From NCBI RefSeq assembly GCF_001307035.1, contig NZ_LKIU01000004.1, positions 31,811 to 95,810 on the forward strand: a stretch of 64,000 nt of DNA, written 5' to 3'. This DNA is from Arthrobacter sp. Edens01. Lineage in GTDB: Bacteria; Actinomycetota; Actinomycetes; Actinomycetales; Micrococcaceae. This document shows positions 36,142 through 44,812 of the stretch, piece after piece. Made by a program: the position numbers and the translations under genes. Each line of letters starts with the position of its first letter. Positions within the stretch are counted from its first letter, which is position 1. The notes under the pieces are model-generated. The model was given only the letters and a program-made list of their open reading frames with translations. It was not told the DNA's origin and made no database searches.

Positions 36142-36915
36142 ATGACCACGTCAACTGAGCGTGCGCGCCACCGCGCGCCTGTACAGCGCAACAACTCCCT
36201 GTCCGCCCTTGCTGACGCTGTCAGCAGTGCCGGCAACGTTGGCCGCCAGGCAGCCGTCATTGCAGCCGCTTCCGGCCTCGTCCTGAGCACGGGCGTTGCA
36301 GCAAACGCTGCGGGCCCTGAAGTTTCCCGTGACGTGCAGACCAGCAAGCTGGACCTGTCTTCGATCCCGCTGCAGGTTCCGGCCGACGCAATCGGTCCTG
36401 ACCTGACACTTACACCCGTTCCGGGCGTAACCGTGGCTCCCGAAGTTGCTGTCCAGTCCCAGGAAGTAGCCGTCCAGGCAACTGAGGAAACCGTGCAGGC
36501 GGCTCCCGCAGCCAACGGCACTTCCACGGCAGCTCCGGCCGCCGCGCCGGTTGCTTCCCCGGCTGCCGCTCCCGCAGCTGCCTCCGGTACCGCCGCAACC
36601 ATCGCAGCTGCTGCATACGCACAGCTTGGTGTTATGCAGGACTGCACCATGCTTGCCACAAACGCACTGGCTGCTGCCGGCATCAACTTCCACGACTGGC
36701 CTGCCGGCTACCTGTCCCTGGGCCGCACGGTGAGTGCTGCCGAGGCAATTCCCGGCGACCTGATCTACTACGCCGACGGCGGCATGGGCGTTGCCCACAT
36801 CGCTGTCTACGTTGGTAACGGTCAGGCCGTCCACGGAGGGTTCTTCGGCAACCAGACCGTTGTTGCTCCCGCTGAGCTTGGTTCCGGCGGAGTTTACATC
36901 CGCGTAGGCGGCTAA
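36142..36915 (+). CDS. Secreted NlpC/P60-like wall hydrolase (paralogue 2)
   Basis: 257 aa, a tandem copy of the preceding gene. Same signal segment (GNVGRQAAVIAAASGLVLSTGVAANA), a Pro/Ala/Val-rich linker in place of the helical one, and a matching C-terminal domain with C168 (LGVMQDCTMLATNAL) and H219 (GVAHIAVYVGNGQAVHGGF). GDLIYYADGG before the His is standard for NlpC/P60. The shared QDCT nucleophile motif marks a distinct subfamily. Co-transcribed and therefore also under the riboswitch; a strong terminator follows. Confidence 0.86.
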   Translation: MTTSTERARHRAPVQRNNSLSALADAVSSAGNVGRQAAVIAAASGLVLSTGVAANAAGPEVSRDVQTSKLDLSSIPLQVPADAIGPDLTLTPVPGVTVAPEVAVQSQEVAVQATEETVQAAPAANGTSTAAPAAAPVASPAAAPAAASGTAATIAAAAYAQLGVMQDCTMLATNALAAAGINFHDWPAGYLSLGRTVSAAEAIPGDLIYYADGGMGVAHIAVYVGNGQAVHGGFFGNQTVVAPAELGSGGVYIRVGG

Positions 36916-36945
36916 TAGCTTTACGGACTCTGACACAGTTCTATG

Positions 36946-36975
36946 AAGGGCCCTGCTGGGAACAGCAGGGCCCTT
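36946..36975 (+). terminator. Intrinsic terminator after the NlpC/P60-like operon
   Basis: AAGGGCCCTGCTG (36946-36958), GGAA loop, CAGCAGGGCCCTT (36963-36975): a perfect 13-bp stem. Only a modest T-rich stretch (CGCCGTTTCC) follows. Confidence 0.88.
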
Positions 36976-37150
36976 CGCCGTTTCCAATGCTGCCCCGCGG
37001 CATGCTGAAGCCTCCGCCCAACTGTTCTCGTGCCCTTTAAATAGCGGGATCGGGCTTGGCGGCTTACCCTTGCAGTGAACATTCGAAGTACCGCGGCGCC
37101 GGTAAACACGATTTCTCTCCGGCTGGCGGGTGGGGCGAAGAGGAACGTGC

Positions 37151-37648
37151 ATGCGAACCCTTGTTCTGAATGCGGGCTATGAGCCGCTGGCGGTAGTGAC
37201 CTTTCGGCGTGCCCTGGTCCTCGTGCTGTCCGGAAAAGCGAGTGTGCTGGCTGAGAGCGGTGACCCGGTAGTTGGCCCAGGCGACGTCTTTGGGCGGCCT
37301 TCCGTAATCCTCCTAAACCGCTACGTGAACATTCCTTACCGTGATTCGACTGTGGCCACCCGCCGTGGCGTACTGCGCAGGGACGGGCATTCGTGCGCTT
37401 ATTGTGGAAAAGCAGCATCTACCGTCGACCACGTAGTACCCAAATCGCGCGGCGGCCAGGACAGCTGGGAAAACATGGTGGCGTGCTGCCTGCGCTGCAA
37501 CAACAACAAAGGGGACAAGACTCTGAACCAGTTGGGTTGGAAGCTGCGGTTTACACCGCGGGCTCCCCGGGGAACCAGATGGCAGATCCGTGAGCTGGAA
37601 CGGCCGGCGGAACAATGGAGCCCGTTCCTTGGGGACACCGCAGCATGA
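37151..37648 (+). CDS. HNH endonuclease family protein
   Basis: 165 aa. N-terminal MRTLVLNAGYEPLAVVTFRRALVLVLSGKA is the standard start of the widespread actinobacterial/cyanobacterial HNH group. The HNH/zinc module follows: CAYCGKAASTVDHVVPKSRGGQDSWENMVACCLRCNNNKGD (paired CxxC motifs, DH, N, and final N/K). ATG 37151 follows AGAGGA; a start at 37130 is not needed. It overlaps mobA by four bases (ATGA), so it is translationally coupled to molybdenum-cofactor genes. Natural substrate unknown; not obviously a defence or homing enzyme. Confidence 0.9.
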   Translation: MRTLVLNAGYEPLAVVTFRRALVLVLSGKASVLAESGDPVVGPGDVFGRPSVILLNRYVNIPYRDSTVATRRGVLRRDGHSCAYCGKAASTVDHVVPKSRGGQDSWENMVACCLRCNNNKGDKTLNQLGWKLRFTPRAPRGTRWQIRELERPAEQWSPFLGDTAA

Positions 37649-38283
37649 GCGGACCCGGCGAAGAGAGTTTCAACGCGGTAATCCTGGCCGGCGGTCGTTC
37701 CTCCCGGCTTGGGGGCGAGCCAAAGGCGGGACTCCTGGTCAACGGGGAACCCCTCCTGGTACGCACCCTGCGGGCGGCTGGTGACGCTGTTCAAACCGCA
37801 GTCGTGGGCCCGCCCGGGCTGGCCGGCCTGCTGTCCGGAGTTCCTTTCGCCGGAGTCATAGTGCGTGAAGATCCTCCATTCTCCGGACCCGCTGCGGCGG
37901 TGGGAGCTGCGGTCACTGCCCTCACAGAGCTGCAGGACGAGAACCCTCCAAGTCCGTGGACCCTGGTCCTGGCCTGTGACATGCCGGAGTCAGCGCGCGC
38001 CGTTGACGCGCTGCTGGAAGCGGCGCGGCTGGGTCCGCCGCAGTCCGTGCTCGCGGTGGATTCAAGCGGGAAGGCACAGCCGTTGGCCGGGATCTACCGG
38101 ACAGATGACCTGCTTGCAGCGGTAACCGGATCTCCGGACGGGCTGGCAAATCTTTCAATGTTCAGCATGCTTGCTAGGGTGCAGTGGAGAGAGGTTGCCG
38201 TCCCGGAAGGAAGTACCGCGGACGTGGACACCTGGGCCGATGCCGGGAAATGGGGTATTCAGCGCGGACCACGTACCGCCTGA
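37645..38283 (+). CDS. mobA: MobA-like molybdenum cofactor guanylyltransferase
   Basis: Nucleotidyltransferase (212 aa) that attaches GMP to molybdopterin to make the MGD cofactor. The N-terminal signature NAVILAGGRSSRLGGEPKAG is the LAGGxSxRxGxxK motif; LACDMPESARAVDALL supplies the metal-binding Asp, and QPLAGIY is also conserved. The start is an ATGA overlap with the HNH gene. The bis-MGD product is what the FdhF/YdeP-type enzyme 1.5 kb downstream requires. Confidence 0.88.
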   Translation: MSGPGEESFNAVILAGGRSSRLGGEPKAGLLVNGEPLLVRTLRAAGDAVQTAVVGPPGLAGLLSGVPFAGVIVREDPPFSGPAAAVGAAVTALTELQDENPPSPWTLVLACDMPESARAVDALLEAARLGPPQSVLAVDSSGKAQPLAGIYRTDDLLAAVTGSPDGLANLSMFSMLARVQWREVAVPEGSTADVDTWADAGKWGIQRGPRTA

Positions 38284-38328
38284 CTCCGTCCCGGGCCCGC
38301 AGCCGCAGTCAAGGACGAAGGAGCCAAG

Positions 38329-38613
38329 ATGGGAACCCAGCAGCAGGAACTCGAGGATTGGACGCAGCGCTTGCTGCGGGCCTTCGAACTCGATGAGACG
38401 CAGGTGGACATCAATGCGGTACTGGACCTGGCCGCCGCAGCAGCGCACAATGTGGTTCGTCCGGCCGCACCCCTGACGACTTTCGTTGCCGGCCTTGCCG
38501 CGGGACTCGCGGCAGGGAGCGGCCAGGCCGATGAATCCGTGGCAATACGGGCGGCGATCCGTGCAGCCCAGCGCGAATGCGATGCGGTCTCAACACAGGA
38601 GGAAACCCAGTGA
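38329..38613 (+). CDS. DUF6457 family small protein, molybdenum-cofactor associated
   Basis: 94 aa, mostly helical: ELEDWTQRLLRAFELD, VDINAVLDLAAAAAHNVVRPAAPLTTFVAGLAAGLAAG. The DUF6457 family is repeatedly found between mobA and moeA in Actinobacteria; its role is unknown. The stop overlaps the moeA start (GTGA), so it is co-translated. An accessory role in cofactor assembly or transfer is an inference from context. Confidence 0.82.
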   Translation: MGTQQQELEDWTQRLLRAFELDETQVDINAVLDLAAAAAHNVVRPAAPLTTFVAGLAAGLAAGSGQADESVAIRAAIRAAQRECDAVSTQEETQ

Positions 38614-39899
38614 ACGGTCCTCTCCCGGTGATACTTCCCCTGCAGCCGAACACGTCATGGGAACAGGCCCGCAGGGCGGCCTACGCTGCGGCCCGTCCCC
38701 TTCCTTTTGAAACGGTGCCCCTTGCCGAAGCCCTGGGACACACTCTTGCCTCCGACGCCGTGGCCCTGCACGCCGTGCCGCACTACGCCTCTTCTGCGAT
38801 GGATGGCTGGGCCGTGTCCGGACCGGAACCGTGGACGATCGTGGTGCCCGAACCTGACCCCGAGCCGTGGCAGATCCACAAGGAATCCGGACGCCGTCCG
38901 CTGAAGTCAGGGGAGGCAGTGTCCATCCTGACCGGAGGGCTTGTCCCAGCGGGTGCTGAGGCCATCCTGCGGTCCGAGAACGGCATCCTGAACCCCACTG
39001 AGCCGGCGACGCTCGTTACTGCAGCCACAGCCAGGGAGGACGAGCCCCGCCTGGGCGAGCACATCCGGCCGGCCGGAGAAGAAGCTGCTGCCGGGGAAAC
39101 CACCATCCCCGCCGGGACTGTGCTCAATCCGGCGCACATCGCCCTGGCGGCGGTCTGCGGCCATGACACGCTTCCGGTCCTGCGGGCACCGCGCGTGTCC
39201 CTGCTCTTCACAGGGGATGAAGTCATCGAGTCCGGCCTGCCGGACTCCGGGCAGGTTCGCGACACCTTCGGGCCGCAGCTGCCGCAGCTCGTTGAGATGC
39301 TGGGAGCACGTGTGGATGCCGTCCGGCGCCTCCCGGACCGACTCGATGACGTTATTGCGGCGCTGAGCACCGACGCTGTGGACGAAACCTCGCTGGCAAT
39401 GTCTTCAGGGGACGTCCTGGTGACCACCGGCGGCACCGGAATATCCGACGCCGACCACCTGCGGCGCGCACTGGAGGCCGTTGAGGCTGAACTGCTGATT
39501 GACGGTATTGCGATGCGGCCAGGTCATCCGACGCTGCTGGCCCGGCTGCCCGACGGCCGGTTTGTCGTAGCGCTGCCCGGCAACCCGCTCGCAGCCATGA
39601 TGGCCGTCTTCACCGTGCTCCAGCCGCTGCTGGAAGGTCTCCGCGGAGCGGCGCCGGCGCCCGAACACCATGTCCTGGCGGGTGTGGACGTTGCGCCCCT
39701 GCCGGGGCGCACCCGCCTGGTTCCGTGCCGGATCCAGGACGGGCGCGCTCTTCCCTCGCAGTACTTCAGGTCCGGCATGCTGCGGGGCCTCGCAGAGGCC
39801 GACGCAATTATGGTGCTGCCTGAAGAGGGCTGCACCGCAGACCAGTCTGTTAGTGCGCTGCAGCTGCCGTGGCCGGTGAAGCAGCCTCCAGCCGGATAA
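38610..39899 (+). CDS. moeA: Molybdopterin molybdotransferase MoeA
   Basis: Inserts molybdate into adenylylated molybdopterin (429 aa). The start is GTG at 38610, eight bases after AGGAGG. Motifs: HYASSAMDGWAV (the conserved MDG(Y/W)A), LTGGLVPAGAEAILRSE, RVSLLFTGDEVI, VTTGGTGISDADHLRRAL, GIAMRPGHPTLLARLPD and ALPGNPLAAMMAV. Domain IV is at the C-terminus. The last 50 bases overlap the end of the opposite-strand molybdoenzyme gene. Confidence 0.94.
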   Translation: MNGPLPVILPLQPNTSWEQARRAAYAAARPLPFETVPLAEALGHTLASDAVALHAVPHYASSAMDGWAVSGPEPWTIVVPEPDPEPWQIHKESGRRPLKSGEAVSILTGGLVPAGAEAILRSENGILNPTEPATLVTAATAREDEPRLGEHIRPAGEEAAAGETTIPAGTVLNPAHIALAAVCGHDTLPVLRAPRVSLLFTGDEVIESGLPDSGQVRDTFGPQLPQLVEMLGARVDAVRRLPDRLDDVIAALSTDAVDETSLAMSSGDVLVTTGGTGISDADHLRRALEAVEAELLIDGIAMRPGHPTLLARLPDGRFVVALPGNPLAAMMAVFTVLQPLLEGLRGAAPAPEHHVLAGVDVAPLPGRTRLVPCRIQDGRALPSQYFRSGMLRGLAEADAIMVLPEEGCTADQSVSALQLPWPVKQPPAG

Positions 39900-42210
39900 T
39901 CACGGACTTGGACGTTGGGGTGCCGCTGACTTCGGCGACGGAGTCCAGCGGCACCAGCACGTTTGCCTCAGGGTAGTAGGCCGCTGCGCAGCCAACAGGC
40001 GTGTTGTAGGCAACCGCCCGGAAGGACTCGGCACGGCGTTCGACGCCGTCCTCATACTCCGAAACCATGTCCACCATGTCCCCGTCCTTGAGCCCGGCGG
40101 CCGCCAGATCCTGCTTGTTGACGAATACCACGCGGCGTCCGCCGTAGATGCCGCGGTAACGGTCGTCCTTGGCGTAGATGGTGGTGTTGTACTGGTCATG
40201 GGCCCGCAGGGTCTGCAGGATCAGCCGGCCTTCGGGCACCTTCGGGTAGGCAAGTTCGTTGGCGGTGAACCGGGCCTTACCGGTCTCCGTGGCGAATTTG
40301 CGTCCGTCGCGGGGGCCGTTGGGCAGGACGAATCCGCCTCCGCCGTGCTTGATCTTCGCCTCGAAACCCTCAAAACCGGGAATGACGTTTTCAATGTGCC
40401 GGCGGATGAGCGAGTAATCGGCACGCGCGCCAATCCAGTCCAGCTGGGGAGCGTTCGCACGGAACGGGGCGTTGTCTCCGGTGAAGAGGCGTTCCGAGAG
40501 CTCACAAACAATCGCGACCTCAGACCGGACCTGCGGACCCGGAGGATCCAGCCTGCCCTGGGAGGCATGAACTGCGCTCATCGAGTCTTCAACGGTGACC
40601 CGCTGGTCTCCGCCGGCCTGGGTGTCGCGGTCTGTCCGTCCCAGTGCGGGCAGGATGAGGGCGCGGCGGCCGTGCACCAGATGGGACTTGTTGAGCTTGG
40701 TGGAAACCTGGACAGTGAGTGCCGTGTTGCGGAGGGCGTCCTCGGTGACCGCGGAATCCGGAGTTGCCCGAATGAAGTTGCCGCCCATGGCCATAAAGAC
40801 CCGCACCTTCGAATCCCGCATGGCACGGATCGCATTGACCGTGTCGAACCCGTGCCGCCGCGGCGATGCGAAGCCGAATTCGGCGTCGAGCCGGTCGTGG
40901 AAGGGCTCGGGCATCCGCTCGAAGATGCCCATGGTGCGGTCGCCCTGAACGTTCGAGTGCCCGCGGACCGGGCAGACACCGGCGCCGGGGCGGCCGACGT
41001 TGCCCTGCAGGAGCAGGACATTGACAATGTCGCGCAGCATCGGCACGGAGTGCTTGTGCTGCGTCAGGCCCATCGCCCAGCACACCACAGTGGATTTTGA
41101 GGCGATCAGCCTGGCGCCGGTGGTCTCAATCTGTGGGCGCGTCAGACCGCTGGCGAGGCAGATCTCATCCCAGGATGTTTTCCGGAGCTCAGCCAGGTAG
41201 GCATCCAGGCCATCGGTGTAAGCACTGATGAATGCATGGTCGAAGACATTGCCGTGCTTTTCCTCCTGCTCCAGCAGGTACTTGCCAAGGCCCTGGAAAA
41301 GCGCCTGGTCACCGCCGAGGCGGATCTGCAGGAAGTCGTCCGCGAGCTGGGTGCCGCCGCCGAACTTGGTTCCGAGCAGGCCCGACGCCGTCTGCGGGTT
41401 GTCGAAGCGCAGCAGGCCCGCTTCCGGCAGGGGATTTACCGCAATGATTGTGGCGCCGTTCTTCTTGGCACGTTCCAGGGCGGTCAGCATGCGCGGGTGG
41501 TTGGTGCCGGGATTCTGCCCGGCCACGATGATCAGGTCGGAGTTTTGCACGTCGTCCAGACTGACGGTTCCCTTGCCTATGCCCAGCGTTTCGGTCAGCG
41601 CGGAGCCCGAGGATTCATGGCACATGTTGGAGCAGTCGGGCAGGTTGTTGGTGCCGAGGCCGCGGACCATGAGCTGGTACAGGAACGCTGCCTCATTGGA
41701 GGTGCGGCCCGAGGTGTAGAAGACGGCCTCGTCCGGGCTGTCCATTGCAGCCAGTTCCTCGACAATGATGCTGTAGGCGGCATCCCAGCTGATGGGACGG
41801 TAGTGCGTATCGCCGGCCTCCAGCACCATGGGGTGGGTCAGGCGTCCCTGCTGTCCCAGCCAGTAATCGTCCTTTTCAAGCATGTCGGCCACGGAATGCT
41901 CGGCAAAGAACTCCGGTGGAACCTTGCGCTTGGTGGCCTCTTCGGCCACAGCCTTGGCGCCGTTCTCGCAGAATTCGGCTGCGTGCCGCTTGTCGCCTTC
42001 AGGCCAGGCGCATCCGGGACAGTCAAAACCCTTTTTCTGGTTGACGTTCAGCAGCGTCTTGGCGCTGCGCAGCGGTCCCATCTGGTCGAAGGAAATACGC
42101 AGGGAGTTGATGACTGCCGGCAGTCCGACGGCATGGGTTTTCGGATCACCGACCCGCAGCTCTGATTCGTTGATTCCATCTTTCGGAGCCTTGCTTGGCA
42201 CAGCTACCAC
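39850..42210 (-). CDS. FdhF/YdeP-family molybdopterin oxidoreductase (formate dehydrogenase alpha-like)
   Basis: Bis-MGD enzyme (786 aa). KKGFDCPGCAWPEGDKRHAAEFCENGAKAV holds the N-terminal Cys cluster expected for an Fe-S centre. YRPISWDAAYSIIVEELA, FYTSGRTSNEAAFLYQLMVRGLGTNNLPDCSNMCHESSGSAL, GQNPGTNHPRMLTAL and the C-terminal molydopterin-binding domain (RLILQTLRAHDQYNTTIY) follow. YdeP-type members have uncertain activity: formate oxidation or acid-stress electron transfer. No Fe-S or NAD-linked partner subunits are adjacent. fdhD is divergent 66 bases away. The 3' end overlaps moeA by 50 bases. Confidence 0.9.
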   Translation of the reverse strand: MVAVPSKAPKDGINESELRVGDPKTHAVGLPAVINSLRISFDQMGPLRSAKTLLNVNQKKGFDCPGCAWPEGDKRHAAEFCENGAKAVAEEATKRKVPPEFFAEHSVADMLEKDDYWLGQQGRLTHPMVLEAGDTHYRPISWDAAYSIIVEELAAMDSPDEAVFYTSGRTSNEAAFLYQLMVRGLGTNNLPDCSNMCHESSGSALTETLGIGKGTVSLDDVQNSDLIIVAGQNPGTNHPRMLTALERAKKNGATIIAVNPLPEAGLLRFDNPQTASGLLGTKFGGGTQLADDFLQIRLGGDQALFQGLGKYLLEQEEKHGNVFDHAFISAYTDGLDAYLAELRKTSWDEICLASGLTRPQIETTGARLIASKSTVVCWAMGLTQHKHSVPMLRDIVNVLLLQGNVGRPGAGVCPVRGHSNVQGDRTMGIFERMPEPFHDRLDAEFGFASPRRHGFDTVNAIRAMRDSKVRVFMAMGGNFIRATPDSAVTEDALRNTALTVQVSTKLNKSHLVHGRRALILPALGRTDRDTQAGGDQRVTVEDSMSAVHASQGRLDPPGPQVRSEVAIVCELSERLFTGDNAPFRANAPQLDWIGARADYSLIRRHIENVIPGFEGFEAKIKHGGGGFVLPNGPRDGRKFATETGKARFTANELAYPKVPEGRLILQTLRAHDQYNTTIYAKDDRYRGIYGGRRVVFVNKQDLAAAGLKDGDMVDMVSEYEDGVERRAESFRAVAYNTPVGCAAAYYPEANVLVPLDSVAEVSGTPTSKSVIIRLEAASPATAAAAH

Positions 42211-42276
42211 GTCCTTGTGTAGGAAATCCCCTAGTCTGAAGTGAGGCCAGTCTAAGACTTATTGAGGAGCGATGGG

Positions 42277-43125
42277 ATGGGACGGGTTTCACGGCGTGCC
42301 CGCATTACGAGGTTCCGCACTGACGGGACGGTCAGCAGGCGCGATGACATGCTTGCGGGGGAGGAACCGCTGGAGATCCGCTTCCAGGGACGCTCCTTTA
42401 CCGTCACCATGCGCACCCCCGGAGACGACTTCGACCTGGTGGCCGGATTCCTGGTGTCCGAGGGAGTGATCTGGGAGGCCGGCCAGCTGATCTCTATGCG
42501 CTACTGCGCGGGGGTGGACGAAGAGGGGCAGCAGACCTTCAACGTGGTGGACGTCCAGCTGCGTCCGGGTACGGCATTGCCGGACACGGGCATGGAACGG
42601 CACGTCTACACGTCCAGCTCCTGCGGTATCTGCGGTACTGCCTCGATTGAGGCGGTGCGGAAGTCCTCGCACTTCGACGTAGCGGACGACGGCGTGCGGG
42701 TGCCTCTGCAGGTGCTGGCGGCGCTGCCCGACCGGCTGCGCGAAAGCCAGGCCCTGTTCGACAAGACCGGAGGCGTCCACGCCGCCGGTCTGTTCACTGC
42801 CGACGGGGAACTGCTGTGCCTGCGTGAAGACGTTGGGCGGCACAATGCCGTGGACAAGGTAGTGGGCTGGGCACTGCGCTCCGGGCTCCTGCCGCTGCGC
42901 GGCACGGTGCTGCAGGTATCCGGCCGGGCGTCTTTTGAACTTGTTCAAAAAGCCCAGCTCGCCGGCATCCCGGTGCTGGCTGCCGTTTCTGCGCCGTCGT
43001 CGCTGTCAGTAGAACTGGCGCACGACGCCGGGATGACACTTGTTGGCTTCAGCCGCGGCAACTCGCTGAACTGCTACTGCTATCCGGAGCGGATCGAGGC
43101 GCACGCGACCGTCGGCGTCCAGTAA
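42277..43125 (+). CDS. fdhD: Formate dehydrogenase accessory sulfurtransferase FdhD
   Basis: Transfers sulfur to the molybdenum cofactor of formate-dehydrogenase-type enzymes (282 aa). The catalytic cysteines are C116 and C119 (TSSSCGICG). GVHAAGLFTADGELLCLREDVGRHNAVDKVVGWAL and the C-terminal GFSRGNSLNCYCYPERI are standard. ATG 42277 follows GAGGAG; an upstream in-frame TTG (42262) is less likely. Divergent from the FdhF/YdeP-type gene, its obvious client. Confidence 0.95.
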   Translation: MGRVSRRARITRFRTDGTVSRRDDMLAGEEPLEIRFQGRSFTVTMRTPGDDFDLVAGFLVSEGVIWEAGQLISMRYCAGVDEEGQQTFNVVDVQLRPGTALPDTGMERHVYTSSSCGICGTASIEAVRKSSHFDVADDGVRVPLQVLAALPDRLRESQALFDKTGGVHAAGLFTADGELLCLREDVGRHNAVDKVVGWALRSGLLPLRGTVLQVSGRASFELVQKAQLAGIPVLAAVSAPSSLSVELAHDAGMTLVGFSRGNSLNCYCYPERIEAHATVGVQ

Positions 43126-43129
43126 AGGC

Positions 43130-44812
43130 CTAGCTTGCCGGGAGCTTTACCTCGGCGCAGGTTCCCTTGCCCATCTCGGATGTGATGCAGAGCTTGCCGC
43201 CGTGCTGGTTGACGATGTCCTGGACGATTGACAGGCCGAGTCCCGTTCCCGGGATGGCAGCCGACGTTGCGTTGGACGCCCGGAAGAACCGGCTGAAGAG
43301 TTTTGGGAGGTCTTCCTCGGGGATCCCAATTCCGGTGTCACGGACGCACACGCGGATCATGGGCGGGCTGCCGTCTTCGGCCTCGGCCAGGTCTGCTCCG
43401 ATCCGAACGGAGCCGTTGGGCGGCGTGAATTTCACCGCGTTGGAGATCAGGTTGGAGAAAACGCGTTCAAGCTGCTCCCTGTCTCCGTCCAGCCTCAAAT
43501 CCAGCCGGAGCTCCGGATCGGTTTCATCCAGGGTCAGGGTGATGTTCCGGCTGGTTGCCGACGGCGTCAGGGATGCGATCACCGGTTCAAGGAGATCCCG
43601 CAGCACAAGCTCTTCGACGTCCATCCGGGTTTCCTCAGCATCGGAACGGGAGATGGTGAGCAAATCCCCGATGAGGTGGTTCAGCCGGTTGGCGTTGCGG
43701 CCGACGATTTCGAGCATCTGGGCAATCTCCGGGGAGATTCCCTCTCCCGTGGTGTCAAGAATGAGGTCCAGGTAGCCGGTGATGGAGGTCAGGGGAGTGC
43801 GCAGCTCGTGGTTGATGGTGGCCACGAAGTCTGTCTTTTCCCGGTCCAGTTCCCGCTGCCGCGCCAGCACTGTTCGCTGCGCAGTGATCAAATGGCCCTG
43901 CACCAGTCCGTGTGCCAGGTTGCCGCTGACGTGCTGGATCAGTGACAGCTCAGTGGGTGTCCAGACGCGTTCTTCGTACTCTCCGGCCAGCCAGATGATG
44001 CCGAAAGGGCGGTCTCCGTGGCCCAGCGGAACAATTACCGATGTGCGAAGCCCAGCCTCGCGCGGCGCCGGGTACAGGATGGGGTGTGTGTCGCAGTCCG
44101 GGTCCAGATGGTCACGGGCGGCAAGCATCTTGCCGTTTCCCCACAGCAGCCTGGCCACCTGGCCCGCCTGTTCCGGATTCGGAACCGGGATCTGCGCACT
44201 GGTGCCAGGACGGCTCCAGCAGTTTTCCAGGGCTGGCACACGCTCATCGGCAAAGGTGGTCAGGAGCACATGGTCTGCGCCGAACGCGTCCCCCAAACCC
44301 GACACAACGGCGTCGGCCATGACATGCGGGTCATTGGTTGCCCGAACTGCGGCGGAAATGACACGGGTTTTCCCGCGCAGGAGCGCATTGACCTCGCGGC
44401 GGCGGCGTACGGCCAGTGATTCGGCGCGGATGAGGGCTGCCCGGTAGGTAAGTTCGTCCATGGAAACCGGAGCGAGGACGAAATCGGTGATTCCCCGGCG
44501 GACCATGTCCTCAACATCAAGCAGCTCACCGGAGGAGATGAGAATTACCGGCGGCCCGGAACCGTCAGCAGCGGGCAGGAGCCAGCGCCGGAGATCAGGC
44601 CCGGCCGCCTCTAAGGCAGCGGTATCCACCACGGCCAGGACCGGCAGCGGTCCCTCGGCATCCCCGCCGCGGCGGACGGGACGCAGCCGGGCATGCCCAA
44701 GGGCCCGTTCAACGTCGGCCGTCAGCGATGAGTCACCGACGGCGACCAGCGCCGGCAGGTCTTCGCTGAGGCTGTCCGCGAACATGCTCTCCTGGGTTGG
44801 CGCCGTCGGCAT
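43130..44812 (-). CDS. Orphan sensor histidine kinase: degenerate receiver, GAF, HisKA, HATPase
   Basis: Cytosolic kinase without membrane helices (560 aa from the ATG at 44812, AAAGG upstream). Residues 20-135 resemble a receiver (LPVLAVVDTAALEAAG ... PPVILISSGELLDVEDMVRRGITDFVLAPVSMDEL) but lack the paired acidic residues and the conserved Lys. A GAF domain (about 155-325) precedes HisKA (FVATINHELRTPLTSITGYLDLIL) and HATPase (NLISNAVKFTPPNGSVRIG; VRDTGIGIPEEDLPKLFSRFFRA; GTGLGLSIVQDIVNQHGG). No response regulator is adjacent. Convergent with fdhD, five bases apart. Confidence 0.9.
   Translation of the reverse strand: MPTAPTQESMFADSLSEDLPALVAVGDSSLTADVERALGHARLRPVRRGGDAEGPLPVLAVVDTAALEAAGPDLRRWLLPAADGSGPPVILISSGELLDVEDMVRRGITDFVLAPVSMDELTYRAALIRAESLAVRRRREVNALLRGKTRVISAAVRATNDPHVMADAVVSGLGDAFGADHVLLTTFADERVPALENCWSRPGTSAQIPVPNPEQAGQVARLLWGNGKMLAARDHLDPDCDTHPILYPAPREAGLRTSVIVPLGHGDRPFGIIWLAGEYEERVWTPTELSLIQHVSGNLAHGLVQGHLITAQRTVLARQRELDREKTDFVATINHELRTPLTSITGYLDLILDTTGEGISPEIAQMLEIVGRNANRLNHLIGDLLTISRSDAEETRMDVEELVLRDLLEPVIASLTPSATSRNITLTLDETDPELRLDLRLDGDREQLERVFSNLISNAVKFTPPNGSVRIGADLAEAEDGSPPMIRVCVRDTGIGIPEEDLPKLFSRFFRASNATSAAIPGTGLGLSIVQDIVNQHGGKLCITSEMGKGTCAEVKLPAS

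Noticed and set aside
42249-42259. AGTCT-A-AGACT between fdhD and the molybdoenzyme gene
   Set aside because: A 5-bp inverted repeat is too short to claim as an operator, though it lies in a divergent promoter region.
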